Source: Salinibacterium hongtaonis
GTDB taxonomy: Bacteria; Actinomycetota; Actinomycetes; Actinomycetales; Microbacteriaceae
DNA length: 64,000 nt
Assembly: GCF_003065485.1 (NCBI RefSeq)
Contig: NZ_CP026951.1
Coordinates: 1,736,001-1,800,000, forward strand
Direction: 5' to 3'
In this document: one piece after another, positions 55,600 through 64,000 of the stretch
Numbering within the stretch: position 1 is the first letter of the stretch
Layout: each line of letters opens with the position of its first letter
Program-made: the position numbers and the translations under genes
The notes under the pieces: generated by a model
Databases searched by the model: none
Told to the model about the DNA's origin: nothing
Seen by the model: the letters and a program-made list of their open reading frames with translations, nothing else

Positions 55600-57981
55600 G
55601 TGGCTATCGACGAGGGAACGTTCAGCACCGTCATGCGCGGCTACAGCCGCGATGAGGTCGACAGCGCAATTCAGGATCTGCGTAGAGAGCTCATCAAGGC
55701 GAACTCCGACAAGGTCGAGGCGAACAAAGAGCTCAAGCGCCTTCGCGCCACCGTCGACGACCTTCAGGCTGAGCTTGATGAGACGGGTAGCCCCACATAC
55801 GCCGGTCTCGGCACCAAACTTGAAAACACCCTGCGCATCGCAGAGGAACAGTCGACCCGGCTGATCAGTCAAGCCGATATTGACGCCGAGAAGCTTCGCA
55901 GTTCGGTTCAGTCTGAGGTGCAGGGATTGCGTAACGAGGCAGCAGAGGCTGCTAACCGCCTGATTTCTGACGCCACAGTGCGTGCTGAGAAAATGCTCGG
56001 CGAGGCCCGTGCCGAGGCGGATGACCTCCTAGCCCGCGTGCGTGCAGAGGCAGAAACCCTCACCCAGGATGCTCTCCGCGAGGCGGCCACGATCCGCGGC
56101 GCCGTGGCCACCGAGGCCGCGGAGGTTCGCTCCACCGCTAAGCGCGAAGCTGCTGCTGTTCGGGCCGAAGCCGAGCGCGATGCAGCCGAACTGCGTGCAG
56201 TGGTCGAGCGCGAAGCAAGCGAATCCCGAGAAGCCGCTTCGGCCCTCGCCCGCGAGACCGAGCGCGCCCGCATCGAATTTGCCGCCGACAACGAACGCCA
56301 GCGTGCCGAGCTCCAGCGCGAGATCGAGCAGAAGCGCACCGAGATCGACACCTATGTCTCCGAGACCCGGGCCGACATCGACAGCACGGCGGAGCGCACC
56401 CGCGCCGAGCTCACCCGCGAAATCACCGAGGCCCGCACCGCGCTTGAACTCGACACCACCGAGGCCCGCGGCGCATTGGAGCGCGACACCGCAGAGGCCC
56501 GCGGGGCGCTTGAGCGAGACACCGCTGAAGCGCAGGCGGCTCTGCAGCGCGAGACTGCGGAGGCCCGCGCCCGTCTCGCAGAAGAGACGGCAGCGGAGCG
56601 CAGCGCACTCGACCAGGAGATTACGGCTCGTCGTTCGGAGCTCGACCACGAGATCACGACCCGCACGAGCGAACTCGATCGCCAGACGCGCACCCGCCTG
56701 GCCGAGCTTGAGCGTGCCATCACCGCCGGCCGGGATGAGCTAGCGCGTGAGATCGCGACGCGAACAGAAGAGCTCGAGCTAGAGATCGCGAGCCGCACGT
56801 CTGAGCTCGACAACGAGATCGCCACCCGCACGTCTGAGCTCGACAACGAGATCACGACCCGCCGCACCGAACTCAAGAACGAGATCACCACCCGCCGCAC
56901 CGAACTCGACAACGAGATCACGACCCGCCGCACCGAACTCGACAACGAGATCACCACTCGGCGTGCCGAGTTCGAGCACGAGCTTGCGAGCCGCACCGCC
57001 GAGCTTGAGAACGCGGTAACCGCTGGCCGCGCTGAGCTCGCCGGAGAGATCACCGCTCGGCACAACGAACTCGCCGCCGAGATCGCCGCAAGCAAAGCCA
57101 AGGTGCACGAAGAGGCGTCTCGCGTACGCACAGAACTCGAGCAGGAGGCCACGCGCATCCGCACGGAGCTCGAGCTCGAGGCAGAGAAGGTGCGGAGCAC
57201 CCTTGATCTTGAAGCATCAAACGGTCGCAGTGACCTGCAGCGCGAGATCACCGCTGCCCGCTCGGAGCTTCAGGAGGAGTCAGACCGCGCCCGTACCGAG
57301 CTCGCAGAAGAAACAACCCGAGCTCGCGCGGAGCTCGAGCTCGAAATCACGTCTGCCAGAGCGGAGCTCGACAACTACACGACGCACGCCCGCCGCGAGC
57401 TCGAACGCGACCTGGCACAGCAACGTAACGCCGTAGCGCACGAGGTAGAAGAGCAGCGCACCCGTCTGGCCCACGAGAACGAGACCGTGCGGGCCCAGCT
57501 CGCCTTCGAAACCGATGAGCAGCGCACAGCGACGACGCGCGAGGTCGAGCAGGCCCGCATCGACCTGGACGTCGAGCTCAAGGCTCGCCGTGATGAGGCG
57601 GAGAAGGAGTTCCTCGCTAAGCAGCAGGAGGCAGTGCTGCAGACGCAGAAGTACCTCGACGAAGCGCAGAACCAGCTCCTTGAGGCGACAAAACGTGCCT
57701 CTGAGAAGCGCAAAGAGGCAGAAGACCTCGAGTCGACATCCAAGGCGGAAGCCCGTGCTCTTCGCGAGGAGTCCTCTGCGACCGCTGCCGAAGTTCTCGC
57801 CAATGCCGAGGCCCGCTCTCGCGCCATTATCGACGAAGCGGAGCGCACATCCGCTGCTCTCGTGTCGGATGCAGAAGAGCGTCTCACCAAGATTAGGATC
57901 GAGCGAGAAGCCGTCGCGGGGTACTTTGAGAACCTGCGTGGCATGCTCAAAGAAGCAGAACGAATCACGAGCGAAAACTAA
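55600..57981 (+). CDS. Large Scy/DivIVA-like coiled-coil protein
   Basis: A 793-residue cytoskeletal-type protein. The N-terminus (FSTVMRGYSRDEVDSAIQDLRREL) is a DivIVA-like membrane-targeting motif. Almost all the rest is predicted coiled coil rich in Glu, Arg, Ala and Thr. It switches to strict 11-residue repeats of the kind TELDNEITTRR (residues about 390-456) and ERDTAEARGAL (about 290-320). Eleven-residue spacing is the mark of Scy and FilP of Streptomyces, which organise polar growth. A role at the pole or septum is inferred. Start GTG 55600 after GGGAGAGAACC. The AI-2E-type permease gene follows 17 bases later. Confidence 0.85.
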   Translation: MAIDEGTFSTVMRGYSRDEVDSAIQDLRRELIKANSDKVEANKELKRLRATVDDLQAELDETGSPTYAGLGTKLENTLRIAEEQSTRLISQADIDAEKLRSSVQSEVQGLRNEAAEAANRLISDATVRAEKMLGEARAEADDLLARVRAEAETLTQDALREAATIRGAVATEAAEVRSTAKREAAAVRAEAERDAAELRAVVEREASESREAASALARETERARIEFAADNERQRAELQREIEQKRTEIDTYVSETRADIDSTAERTRAELTREITEARTALELDTTEARGALERDTAEARGALERDTAEAQAALQRETAEARARLAEETAAERSALDQEITARRSELDHEITTRTSELDRQTRTRLAELERAITAGRDELAREIATRTEELELEIASRTSELDNEIATRTSELDNEITTRRTELKNEITTRRTELDNEITTRRTELDNEITTRRAEFEHELASRTAELENAVTAGRAELAGEITARHNELAAEIAASKAKVHEEASRVRTELEQEATRIRTELELEAEKVRSTLDLEASNGRSDLQREITAARSELQEESDRARTELAEETTRARAELELEITSARAELDNYTTHARRELERDLAQQRNAVAHEVEEQRTRLAHENETVRAQLAFETDEQRTATTREVEQARIDLDVELKARRDEAEKEFLAKQQEAVLQTQKYLDEAQNQLLEATKRASEKRKEAEDLESTSKAEARALREESSATAAEVLANAEARSRAIIDEAERTSAALVSDAEERLTKIRIEREAVAGYFENLRGMLKEAERITSEN
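56770..56967 (+). repeat. Six tandem 33-bp repeats encoding 11-residue coiled-coil units
   Basis: Units begin at 56770, 56803, 56836, 56869, 56902 and 56935, each starting GA(G/A)CTCGA or close to it and containing GAGATC. The units at 56836 and 56902 are nearly identical, so the DNA itself is conserved and not only the encoded pattern. Each unit encodes one hendecad of the Scy-like protein. Confidence 0.9.
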
Positions 57982-57998
57982 CCGCGAGCGGGAGCCGA

Positions 57999-59042
57999 AT
58001 GAAGATCCAGAACGCGTTTCGACTCGGACTCTTTGGCGGGCTCGGGGTCCTCCTTGCGATCGGCATTGGCGTGGCGATCGGGAGCCTCGCGACGATCCTC
58101 ACGTACATCGGCGCCGCCCTGTTTATCGCGCTCGGGCTCGACCCGATCGTCTCGTTTCTCGAACGCAAGCGGTTTCCCCGCTGGGCGGCCATTCTCACCG
58201 TTCTCATAGGGGTAGTCGGCGCAGCAACAGCTCTGGTCTTCGCTCTTATCCCCGTCATTGCGGAGCAGGTCGATAAACTCATTGCCCAGGCTGTCGATGT
58301 CATCAAGCTAGTTCAGGATGGCGAGCTAGTCACAGCGATCCAATCGGCATTCCCCGCCCTTGACGTCAAGCTGGTCTTCGGTGAGGTCACCAAGTTTGTA
58401 GAGAACCTGGACCTGTTCAGCATCGGCGGCGGTGTGCTCCAGGCGGGCATCGGAATCGCCACGGCGCTCTTCGGCGCCATCATCATCCTCATTCTGACGC
58501 TGTACTTTGTGTCGTCTCTTCACACGATGAAGCGGGGCATCTACCAGCTCGTTCCCGCCTCCAAGCGAGGCACGTTCATCGACATCTCGGAGCAGGTCAT
58601 CGAGTCGGTCGGGCGCTACGTCGTGGGACAGGCCTCTCTCGCCTTTATCAACGGCGTGCTGAGCTTCATTTTCTTGTCAGTTATCGGCGCCCAGTACTCC
58701 GTGCTGCTCGCCTTCATCGCGTTCCTCTTCAGCCTCGTGCCTCTCGTCGGTACCCTCACGGGTTCGACCATCATCGTGCTGAGCGTTCTCGCCTTCAACG
58801 GATGGCCGCTCGTGCTCGTCGTGGCGATCTACTACCTCATCTACATGCAGATCGAGGCCTACGTCATCAACCCGCGCATCATGAACCGCGCGGTCAAGGT
58901 GCCCGGGGTTGTCGTCGTCATCGCTGCCCTCGCCGGCGGTGCCCTTCTCGGCGTTCTCGGGGCCCTTGTCGCCATCCCCGTGGCGGCATCCGCACTGATC
59001 ATCGTCAAGCAGGTATTCATCCCGCGCCAGAACGAGCTGTAG
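57999..59042 (+). CDS. AI-2E family transporter (PerM-like permease)
   Basis: A 347-residue membrane protein. It has about eight hydrophobic helices, starting LGGLGVLLAIGIGVAIGSL and ending LLGVLGALVAIPVAASALIIV. The landmark YLIYMQIEAYVINPRIMNRAVKVPGVVVVIAALAGG region near the end is typical of AI-2E/PerM permeases. Members export small molecules or couple ion movement; the substrate is unresolved for most. It lies 17 bases after the Scy-like gene on the same strand. Confidence 0.9.
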   Translation: MKIQNAFRLGLFGGLGVLLAIGIGVAIGSLATILTYIGAALFIALGLDPIVSFLERKRFPRWAAILTVLIGVVGAATALVFALIPVIAEQVDKLIAQAVDVIKLVQDGELVTAIQSAFPALDVKLVFGEVTKFVENLDLFSIGGGVLQAGIGIATALFGAIIILILTLYFVSSLHTMKRGIYQLVPASKRGTFIDISEQVIESVGRYVVGQASLAFINGVLSFIFLSVIGAQYSVLLAFIAFLFSLVPLVGTLTGSTIIVLSVLAFNGWPLVLVVAIYYLIYMQIEAYVINPRIMNRAVKVPGVVVVIAALAGGALLGVLGALVAIPVAASALIIVKQVFIPRQNEL

Positions 59043-59115
59043 CGGCTTCTCCCGGCCTGAGCCTGATTCCGGCTCCCCCGAGCGCAGCGCCCGCCTCTGG
59101 GTGCCGGACGCGGCG

Positions 59116-59901
59116 TTACAGCGGGTAGGTAGTGGGCAACGGTACGGCTGCAGGGTTGAGTCGCTCAACGATCTCGTTGAGAACCCGACGGGTCTGCTGC
59201 TCCCCCACCCAGAGGTGCCGCCCACCGTCTACTGCGACAAACTCGGTCTCGGGCACGGCAGCGAATCTCTCCGCCGCCTCGGCCGGTCGCAGAAAGTCGT
59301 CGAGCTCAGGCACAACTGCCACGACCCTCTTGCCGGATCCAGCCCATGCGGCCAGCTCATCCTGGCTGGTGCGGCGGAGGGGCGGCGAGAGAAGAATGAC
59401 GCCGGGGATGTCATAGTCGCGGCCGTGTTTGAGCGCAACCTCGGTGCCGAACGACCAGCCAACGAGCCAGGGTGCTGGCAACCCACGTTGCGATACGAAA
59501 TCGATGGCGGCAGCGAGATCCTGGGCCTCGTCGATGCCCTCGCCGAATGCACCCTCTGATGTGCCCCGCGGCGACGACGTGCCGCGAAAGTTGAACCTGA
59601 GGACCGCGATATCGGCGAGAGCGGGCAAACGAGCTGCGGCCTTGCGAATGATGTGCGAATCCATAAACCCGCCTGCGGTGGGCAACGGGTGCAGCGCAAG
59701 CATCGTGGCGACGGGGTCTGCCGACTCTGGGAGGGCGAGCTCACCGACGAGCGTGAGCCCGTCCCTGGTGTGAAGCTCGATGTCTTCGCGTCGGGCTGGC
59801 AACTCGATGCCAGCCTTGACCTCGACCTGCGCGCTGGCTGCGCCACGCTCGCTGGCGTTGACCGGCTCCCCTGCGGAGACATGCTCCCCTGCGTTCGTCA
59901 C
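59116..59901 (-). CDS. Alpha/beta hydrolase, dienelactone hydrolase-like
   Basis: A 261-residue protein from GTG 59901, preceded by AAGGG. The N-terminus (about 1-35) is polar. The core has LVGELALPESADPVATMLALHPLPTAGG, VAVLRFNFRGTSSPRGTSEG, the nucleophile elbow LVGWSFGTEVALKHG with serine, VVAVVPELDDFLRP with the acid, and VDGGRHLWVGEQQT with the histidine. The catalytic triad is complete. Substrate unknown. The small Cys/His protein gene lies 13 bases upstream on the same strand. Confidence 0.87.
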   Translation of the reverse strand: MTNAGEHVSAGEPVNASERGAASAQVEVKAGIELPARREDIELHTRDGLTLVGELALPESADPVATMLALHPLPTAGGFMDSHIIRKAAARLPALADIAVLRFNFRGTSSPRGTSEGAFGEGIDEAQDLAAAIDFVSQRGLPAPWLVGWSFGTEVALKHGRDYDIPGVILLSPPLRRTSQDELAAWAGSGKRVVAVVPELDDFLRPAEAAERFAAVPETEFVAVDGGRHLWVGEQQTRRVLNEIVERLNPAAVPLPTTYPL

Positions 59902-59914
59902 GCTGTTCCCTTCA

Positions 59915-60208
59915 TCACGCGATCTTCCAACAGTGCGAATGCCAGTGACGCCGCTCGCTCAGCGCGCGCTCGTCACCCAAAAAGCTATCGGCGCGCCACA
60001 CAACAACGTGGGCGGTACCTGCGGCCACCTGGCCAGAGCATCCCGGGCAGGTATATCCCTTGAGAGCGGATGGCGCGGCGACGGGCTGCACATTCCACTC
60101 GATGCCGCGCTTCGATTCCGTCTGCCGGCCACCAAACAGGGCGGCGGCCAGGTCGCGCTCGCCCACCTCTGGCCGGCGCCGATTTCGGGGGCGATTAGAC
60201 CTGGGCAT
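59915..60208 (-). CDS. Small Cys/His-rich hypothetical protein
   Basis: A 97-residue protein: a basic N-terminus (MPRSNRPRNRRRPEVGERDL), then GYTCPGCSGQVAAGTAHVVVW and a C-terminal RRHWHSHCWKI. The CPGC pair and the H-x-H-x-x-C cluster could hold one zinc ion, as in small treble-clef-like folds. Similar Actinobacteria proteins are sometimes labelled ATP/GTP-binding, a label without visible support here. Function unknown. Confidence 0.75.
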   Translation of the reverse strand: MPRSNRPRNRRRPEVGERDLAAALFGGRQTESKRGIEWNVQPVAAPSALKGYTCPGCSGQVAAGTAHVVVWRADSFLGDERALSERRHWHSHCWKIA

Positions 60209-60221
60209 GGTTCAAGCTTAG

Positions 60222-60866
60222 TTAGTACCAGCCCTTAGTTTGGCTAGCGCCCCAGGCACCGCACGGGGTGGAATACCGACCCTGGATGTATCCGAGCCCC
60301 CACGTAATCTGCGTCGCAGGGTTCGTGGCCCAGTCGGCGCCTGCCGATGCCATCTTGCTTCCTGGTAGCGACTGCGGGATTCCGTAGGCGCCGCTCGACT
60401 TGTTATGGGCGAACGTGTTCCAGCCCGATTCTTTCTTCCAGAGAGCGACCAAGCAGTCGAACTCTCCCTGGCCCCACCCCCGTGCCGTTACCATCTCCAG
60501 CGCGATTGCCTGAGCGGTGCCGGGGTCGGGAACTCCCGCTGCCGGGGCTCCCGCCGATGTTGCTGCCACGACGGGCGGAACATAGGCGAGCGCCTTATAG
60601 CTATCTCTGCCGAGCTGCTGGAACGGACTAGCGTCCACCGTGAGCGACTGAGTCACATCGGCCGATGCCGTGCGGGTCTCGTTCGAGTCGGCGACGGCAG
60701 TCTCTCTCGTGGTCGGAGCGACCACCGAGACGAGCATGACGGCAGCAGCCGCAGTGAAGGCAAAAACCTGAAGCGCGAGACGACCGTGAAGACGGGTCGC
60801 CAATGAAACGCTGTCCGGACGTGCGGGACGGCCGCGGTGCGCGCGATGTTCGGGTCGAGTGCTCAC
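60222..60866 (-). CDS. Exported lytic transglycosylase-like protein
   Basis: A 214-residue protein from GTG 60866. A basic N-terminus and one hydrophobic helix (LALQVFAFTAAAAVMLVSVVA) export or anchor it. The C-terminal domain (about 130-214) has GWGQGEFDCLVALWKKESGW with the catalytic Glu position, NTFAHNKSSGAYGIPQSLPGSKMA, WATNPATQITWGLGYI and CGAWGASQTKGWY. This is the small actinobacterial transglycosylase fold acting on peptidoglycan, close to aggregation-promoting factors and resuscitation factors. Confidence 0.85.
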   Translation of the reverse strand: MSTRPEHRAHRGRPARPDSVSLATRLHGRLALQVFAFTAAAAVMLVSVVAPTTRETAVADSNETRTASADVTQSLTVDASPFQQLGRDSYKALAYVPPVVAATSAGAPAAGVPDPGTAQAIALEMVTARGWGQGEFDCLVALWKKESGWNTFAHNKSSGAYGIPQSLPGSKMASAGADWATNPATQITWGLGYIQGRYSTPCGAWGASQTKGWY

Positions 60867-60915
60867 AGTAAAGCGACCCTATCCCACGACGACAGCAAAG
60901 CCCAGCTTCTCCGGA

Positions 60916-61464
60916 TCAGTCGACACTCTGGATGATGTCGATAACGGCATCCAGCAGGCTGTCGACCTGGGCCTCGCGGTAGCCGCCGCGCTGCGGCCGA
61001 AACGCCGCAGTACGCACGTCGACAAGGTTGAGCGGTGCGCCCGTGAGGAGATAGTCAGAAATGCGGTCACAGAGGGCGTCGACCTCGCTGCGGCGATACC
61101 CATCGGCCAACAGATTCACTCGGGCGAAACGATCACCACGTGGCCTGGCAAGGCGATTGACGACCTCTTGCGCGAGCTCACGCTTCTGAGCCAGCACGGT
61201 CTGCGACGTTCCGGGAGAGAGACGTTCGCGTTCCCTCATCGCGAAGGCGTCCTCTAGACGCTCGAGAGCGGCGTCGACGTGCTCGGTCGAATACCCGCCC
61301 TTCTGCATAGCAAATGCCACACGCCGAATATCTTCTGCGCTGACGGCAGAATATTCACCGCGCTCGGCCGTGTAGGCCCGGCGAGCATCCTCGAGGAAAT
61401 CTTCGACCTGCTCGATGTCGTAGCCAAAACGGGATCTACGTGTTTTCGGGAAGGTAGCGCTCAC
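60916..61464 (-). CDS. DivIVA-domain protein with four DivIVA-like motifs
   Basis: A 182-residue protein from GTG 61464. It holds four copies of the short DivIVA N-terminal signature: FGYDIEQVEDFLEDARRAY (13-31), GGYSTEHVDAALERLEDAF (56-74), DGYRRSEVDALCDRISDYL (121-139) and GGYREAQVDSLLDAVIDII (160-178). Each has the G-Y turn and V-(E/D) helix. DivIVA proteins mark poles and septa. The place next to cdsA, frr and pyrH is the usual actinobacterial position for this DivIVA-domain gene. A GGAGGC lies just before the GTG, so spacing is tight and the start is not fully certain. Confidence 0.82.
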   Translation of the reverse strand: MSATFPKTRRSRFGYDIEQVEDFLEDARRAYTAERGEYSAVSAEDIRRVAFAMQKGGYSTEHVDAALERLEDAFAMRERERLSPGTSQTVLAQKRELAQEVVNRLARPRGDRFARVNLLADGYRRSEVDALCDRISDYLLTGAPLNLVDVRTAAFRPQRGGYREAQVDSLLDAVIDIIQSVD

Positions 61465-61507
61465 GCCTCCATTGTGCCCTACCGTCGCTGGAGAACGCGT
61501 GCGGCAC

Positions 61508-62494
61508 TCAGGCGAAGAGGTAGAAGAGCACGTATGCCGCCGCGGCGCTCGGCAGCATCGAGTCGAGCCGGTCGAGGAACCCGCCGTGCCCGGGCAGCCA
61601 CGTACTGATGTCTTTAATGCCCAGGTCGCGCTTGATGAGCGACTCGACAAGATCGCCGATGGTCGCAGTGAACACCAACGCCAATCCGAAGATCACCCCA
61701 AGCCACCACGGCTTGCCCAGCATCAACACCATGAGCAGGATCCCGGCGATCTGCGTGGCGACGACAGCGCCAGCGAACCCCTCCCACGTTTTGGCGGGGC
61801 TGATGTTCGGCGCCATTTTGTGCCTGCCGAAGGTAAGGCCGCTCGCATAGGCTCCGACATCGGCAGCAACAACCGCGATGATGAACGCCAAGGTCCACCA
61901 TTCACCGCCGTCCTGGGCCGTGAGAAGCACGGCGAATCCCGCGAGAAACGGAATGTACACCTGCACCAGGGTGCTGGCGCCAATGTCTTTGAGAAGATCC
62001 TTGGCCGATGTGCGCCGCGAAGGGATCAACGCCTCGGCAAGCCGCCACAACACCACAATGGCGACGCCCCCGAGAAAGACGAACCATTTGCCGTCTGCCC
62101 CCCAATAGAAGGCAGCGGGAACCGTGGCGACAGCGACCACCACCGTGGGGAGGCGGGGAACATTGCGACCGGCGAAGCGCAGAGCGCTCGCCAGTTCGAA
62201 CGACGTGAACGCCACGAGCGCGCCTGCGAACACCAGGAACAGCTCTTTGACCACCATCAGGCTTAGCAACAGAAGCGCGCCAAGCACCAGGCCAATACCG
62301 GTCGCCGCAAGTAGGTTCCGGCCGGCCTTGGCCTCAATGCGTTCGTTCGTCGCCTCTAGCTGTGCGCGCGTCGCCTCCAGCTGAGCCTTGAGCTCATCAG
62401 CAGTGGCGTGGGCGCGCTCTCCGATTTCGCCGCGACCGTGGCGGCGTCGAGGAGGCAGCGGAGCGGAGTTGGGGTCATCCGGCAGCTCAGCCAT
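61508..62494 (-). CDS. cdsA: Phosphatidate cytidylyltransferase CdsA
   Basis: A 328-residue membrane enzyme making CDP-diacylglycerol for phospholipid synthesis. The polar N-terminus (about 1-60, with a coiled-coil stretch ADELKAQLEATRAQLEATNER) precedes about eight membrane helices. The CTP transferase signature reads GDLVESLIKRDLGIKDISTWLPGHGGFLDRLDS near the C-terminus, including the metal-binding aspartates. It directly follows frr with no gap, in the same direction. Confidence 0.95.
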   Translation of the reverse strand: MAELPDDPNSAPLPPRRRHGRGEIGERAHATADELKAQLEATRAQLEATNERIEAKAGRNLLAATGIGLVLGALLLLSLMVVKELFLVFAGALVAFTSFELASALRFAGRNVPRLPTVVVAVATVPAAFYWGADGKWFVFLGGVAIVVLWRLAEALIPSRRTSAKDLLKDIGASTLVQVYIPFLAGFAVLLTAQDGGEWWTLAFIIAVVAADVGAYASGLTFGRHKMAPNISPAKTWEGFAGAVVATQIAGILLMVLMLGKPWWLGVIFGLALVFTATIGDLVESLIKRDLGIKDISTWLPGHGGFLDRLDSMLPSAAAAYVLFYLFA

Positions 62495-63049
62495 TTAGAC
62501 CTCGAGTAGCTCGGCTTCCTTCTTCTTCAACGCGTCGTCGATGGCATCGATGTGGGTCTTGGTGAGGGCCTCAAGCTCCTTCTCCCCGCGGGCAAGCTCA
62601 TCGTCGCCGACCTCGCCCTTGAGGGCATCCAGGTCGTCCTTGGCCTTGCGGCGCACGTTGCGAATCGAAACGCGTGCATCCTCAGCCTTGGCCTTGACGA
62701 GCTTGACGTACTCCTTGCGGCGATCTTCTGTGAGCTCGGGCAGCACAGCGCGGATGATGTTGCCGTCGTTGCCGACGTTGGCACCCAAGTGCTGGGCGGC
62801 AACAATGGCCTTTTCGATGTCCTTGAGTGCACCCTTGTCGAACGGGGTGATCACCAGCATCCGCGCCTCTGGGTTGTTCATGGTCGACAGCTGACCCAGC
62901 GGGGTCGGGGTGCCGTAGTAGTCCACGAGGAGCTTCTGAAACAGCGCCGGGTTTGCGCGGCCTGTGCGCACATTGGCGAAGTCGTCCTTTGCCGCTTCGA
63001 CCGACTTGCCCATCTTGTCTTTGGCCTCAGCCAGAACTTCGCTAATCAC
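62495..63049 (-). CDS. frr: Ribosome recycling factor
   Basis: A 184-residue RRF, which splits the post-termination ribosome with EF-G. It reads [95 protein letters not shown] and [11 protein letters not shown], all RRF landmarks. Length is standard. Second gene after pyrH in the usual operon. Confidence 0.97.
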
Positions 63050-63094
63050 TGCAACTCCTTCGTGTCTGCTGAAAGTTTACCGGCACGTCGTCGA

Positions 63095-63811
63095 CTAATT
63101 GCTGACCCGCGTGCCAATGACATCGCCACGGATAGCGGCGGCAACGTTGCCGGCCGGCTGCATGCCGAAGACGACCATCGGCATACCGTTATCCATGCAC
63201 AGGCTAAAAGCGGTCGAGTCGACCACCTTGAGGCCCTGCACGAGCGCCTCCTGATAGGTGACACGCTCCAGCTTCGAGGCGTCTGAATTCTTGCGGGGGT
63301 CGTCGTCATAGACACCATCTACCCCGTTCTTAGCCACGAGCACGACATCCGCGTCGATCTCCAAAGCGCGTTGGGCGGCCACCGTGTCGGTAGAGAAGTA
63401 TGGGAGTCCGGCGCCAGCGCCGAAAATGACAACTCGCCCCTTCTCCAGGTGGCGCTCGGCCCGCAGAGGGATGTACGGCTCGGCTACCTGAGTCATGGTG
63501 ATCGCCGACTGCACCCGCGTCGCCGCGCCAGCCTGCTCGAGAAAATCCTGGAGAGCGAGGGCGTTCATCACAGTGCCCAACATGCCCATGTAGTCGGCGC
63601 GGCCGCGGTCCATGCCGCGCTGGCTGAGCTCGGCGCCACGGAAGAAGTTGCCTCCGCCGACGACGATCGCCACCTCAACCTCGGCGGCAGCCTCGGCGAT
63701 CTCGCGCGCCAGACCACTAACAACATCGGGATTGACGCCGAGCTGCCCTCCGCCGAAAGCCTCACCCGAAAGCTTGAGGAGAACCCGTCGCTTGCCCGTC
63801 ACCGATGTCAT
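63095..63811 (-). CDS. pyrH: Uridylate kinase PyrH
   Basis: A 238-residue UMP kinase (UMP to UDP). Marks are [79 protein letters not shown] and [23 protein letters not shown] 63811 is used because GGGAG stands six bases before it; an in-frame upstream start (63880) would run into the terminator hairpin. Gene order tsf-pyrH-frr-cdsA is standard. Confidence 0.97.
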   Translation of the reverse strand: MTSVTGKRRVLLKLSGEAFGGGQLGVNPDVVSGLAREIAEAAAEVEVAIVVGGGNFFRGAELSQRGMDRGRADYMGMLGTVMNALALQDFLEQAGAATRVQSAITMTQVAEPYIPLRAERHLEKGRVVIFGAGAGLPYFSTDTVAAQRALEIDADVVLVAKNGVDGVYDDDPRKNSDASKLERVTYQEALVQGLKVVDSTAFSLCMDNGMPMVVFGMQPAGNVAAAIRGDVIGTRVSN

Positions 63812-63854
63812 TTTTTCTCCCTCAAAATTTCGTTCCAGGTTATTCGGTTGTTCA

Positions 63855-63896
63855 TAGAAAAGGGGGTCCGAGTCGCTCAATGCGTCTCGGACCCCC
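63855..63896 (-). terminator. Intrinsic terminator after tsf
   Basis: GGGGGTCCGAG and CTCGGACCCCC (63862-63872 and 63886-63896) form an 11-bp perfect stem with a 13-base loop. On the leftward strand it is followed by TTTTCTAT, giving a normal U-tract. It lies 17 bases after the tsf stop, so it ends the rpsB-tsf transcript before pyrH. Confidence 0.92.
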
Positions 63897-63912
63897 TCGT
63901 CAGTCTTTAGTA

Positions 63913-64000
63913 CTAAGCGCCGACCTTGAAGCGGGCGAAGCTGGTCACCGTAATGCCAGCATCCTGAGCAACCTTGCCGACCGAAACCTTGTTGTCGCGA
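63913..64000 (-). CDS. tsf: Elongation factor Ts, C-terminal end only
   Basis: Only the last 28 codons are in the window. They read [20 protein letters not shown] followed by FARFKVGA and a TAG stop, which matches the C-terminus of actinobacterial EF-Ts, the nucleotide exchange factor for EF-Tu. The position before pyrH supports the call. The start is outside the window. Confidence 0.9.
   Translation of the reverse strand, partial: RDNKVSVGKVAQDAGITVTSFARFKVGA

Overview
The window is a compact, high-GC stretch of chromosome, almost entirely coding. It most resembles an actinobacterium of the family Microbacteriaceae. Supporting signs are a rpsB/tsf-pyrH-frr-cdsA-divIVA-domain gene order, a GlgE/GlgB/GlgX glycogen pathway, gatCAB-ligA-mnmA-cysteine desulfurase synteny, a Ku/LigD end-joining pair, frequent GTG starts, and many families that I know mainly from Actinobacteria (DUF3097, Rv2578c radical SAM, DUF6412, DUF7059, DUF8094, RER_14450-type exported proteins). 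No rRNA, tRNA, CRISPR, phage or insertion sequence was recognised. The identification is by reading only; no database search was run.

Layout. 0-4 kb: Ku (cut by the window start), a membrane protein and three-domain LigD. 4-11.3 kb: ZapE/AFG1 ATPase, an acyl-CoA ligase translationally coupled to glycerol kinase, a DUF3097 gene carrying an apparent one-base frameshift, and a radical SAM protein. 11.3-27.7 kb: mixed housekeeping and accessory genes, including small acetyltransferase, methyltransferases, a YidC-type insertase with DUF6412 partner, Zn-alcohol dehydrogenase, SulP transporter, SDR protein, DUF4097 lipoprotein, GerW-like protein, NYN/OST-HTH protein, LLM oxidoreductase and a Ser/Thr kinase. 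27.7-41 kb, all leftward: gatB-gatA-gatC, a DUF1023 hydrolase, ligA, mnmA, an autoregulated ArsR-type repressor operon, a PLP decarboxylase/GPH-transporter pair and a cysteine desulfurase. 41-43.5 kb: glgX and ybaK, rightward.

43.4-48 kb holds the most interesting locus: a leftward five-gene operon in which a SipW-type signal peptidase is encoded with four exported proteins. Two look like TasA/camelysin-like subunits, one is a 628-residue protein carrying two ricin-type lectin domains, and one has a C-terminal membrane anchor. I read it as a candidate surface-fibre or adhesin system with its own processing peptidase. A strong hairpin follows its first gene, and its upstream region is dense in palindromes. 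The locus sits between glgX/ybaK and the glgE-glgB operon, so it splits the glycogen genes.

48.4-64 kb: glgE-glgB, a DUF8094 membrane protein/YbbN pair, a 793-residue Scy/DivIVA-like coiled-coil protein with 33-bp repeats, an AI-2E-type permease, then (leftward) a hydrolase, a small Cys/His protein, a transglycosylase, a protein with four DivIVA-like motifs, cdsA, frr, pyrH and the end of tsf, with a clear intrinsic terminator between tsf and pyrH.
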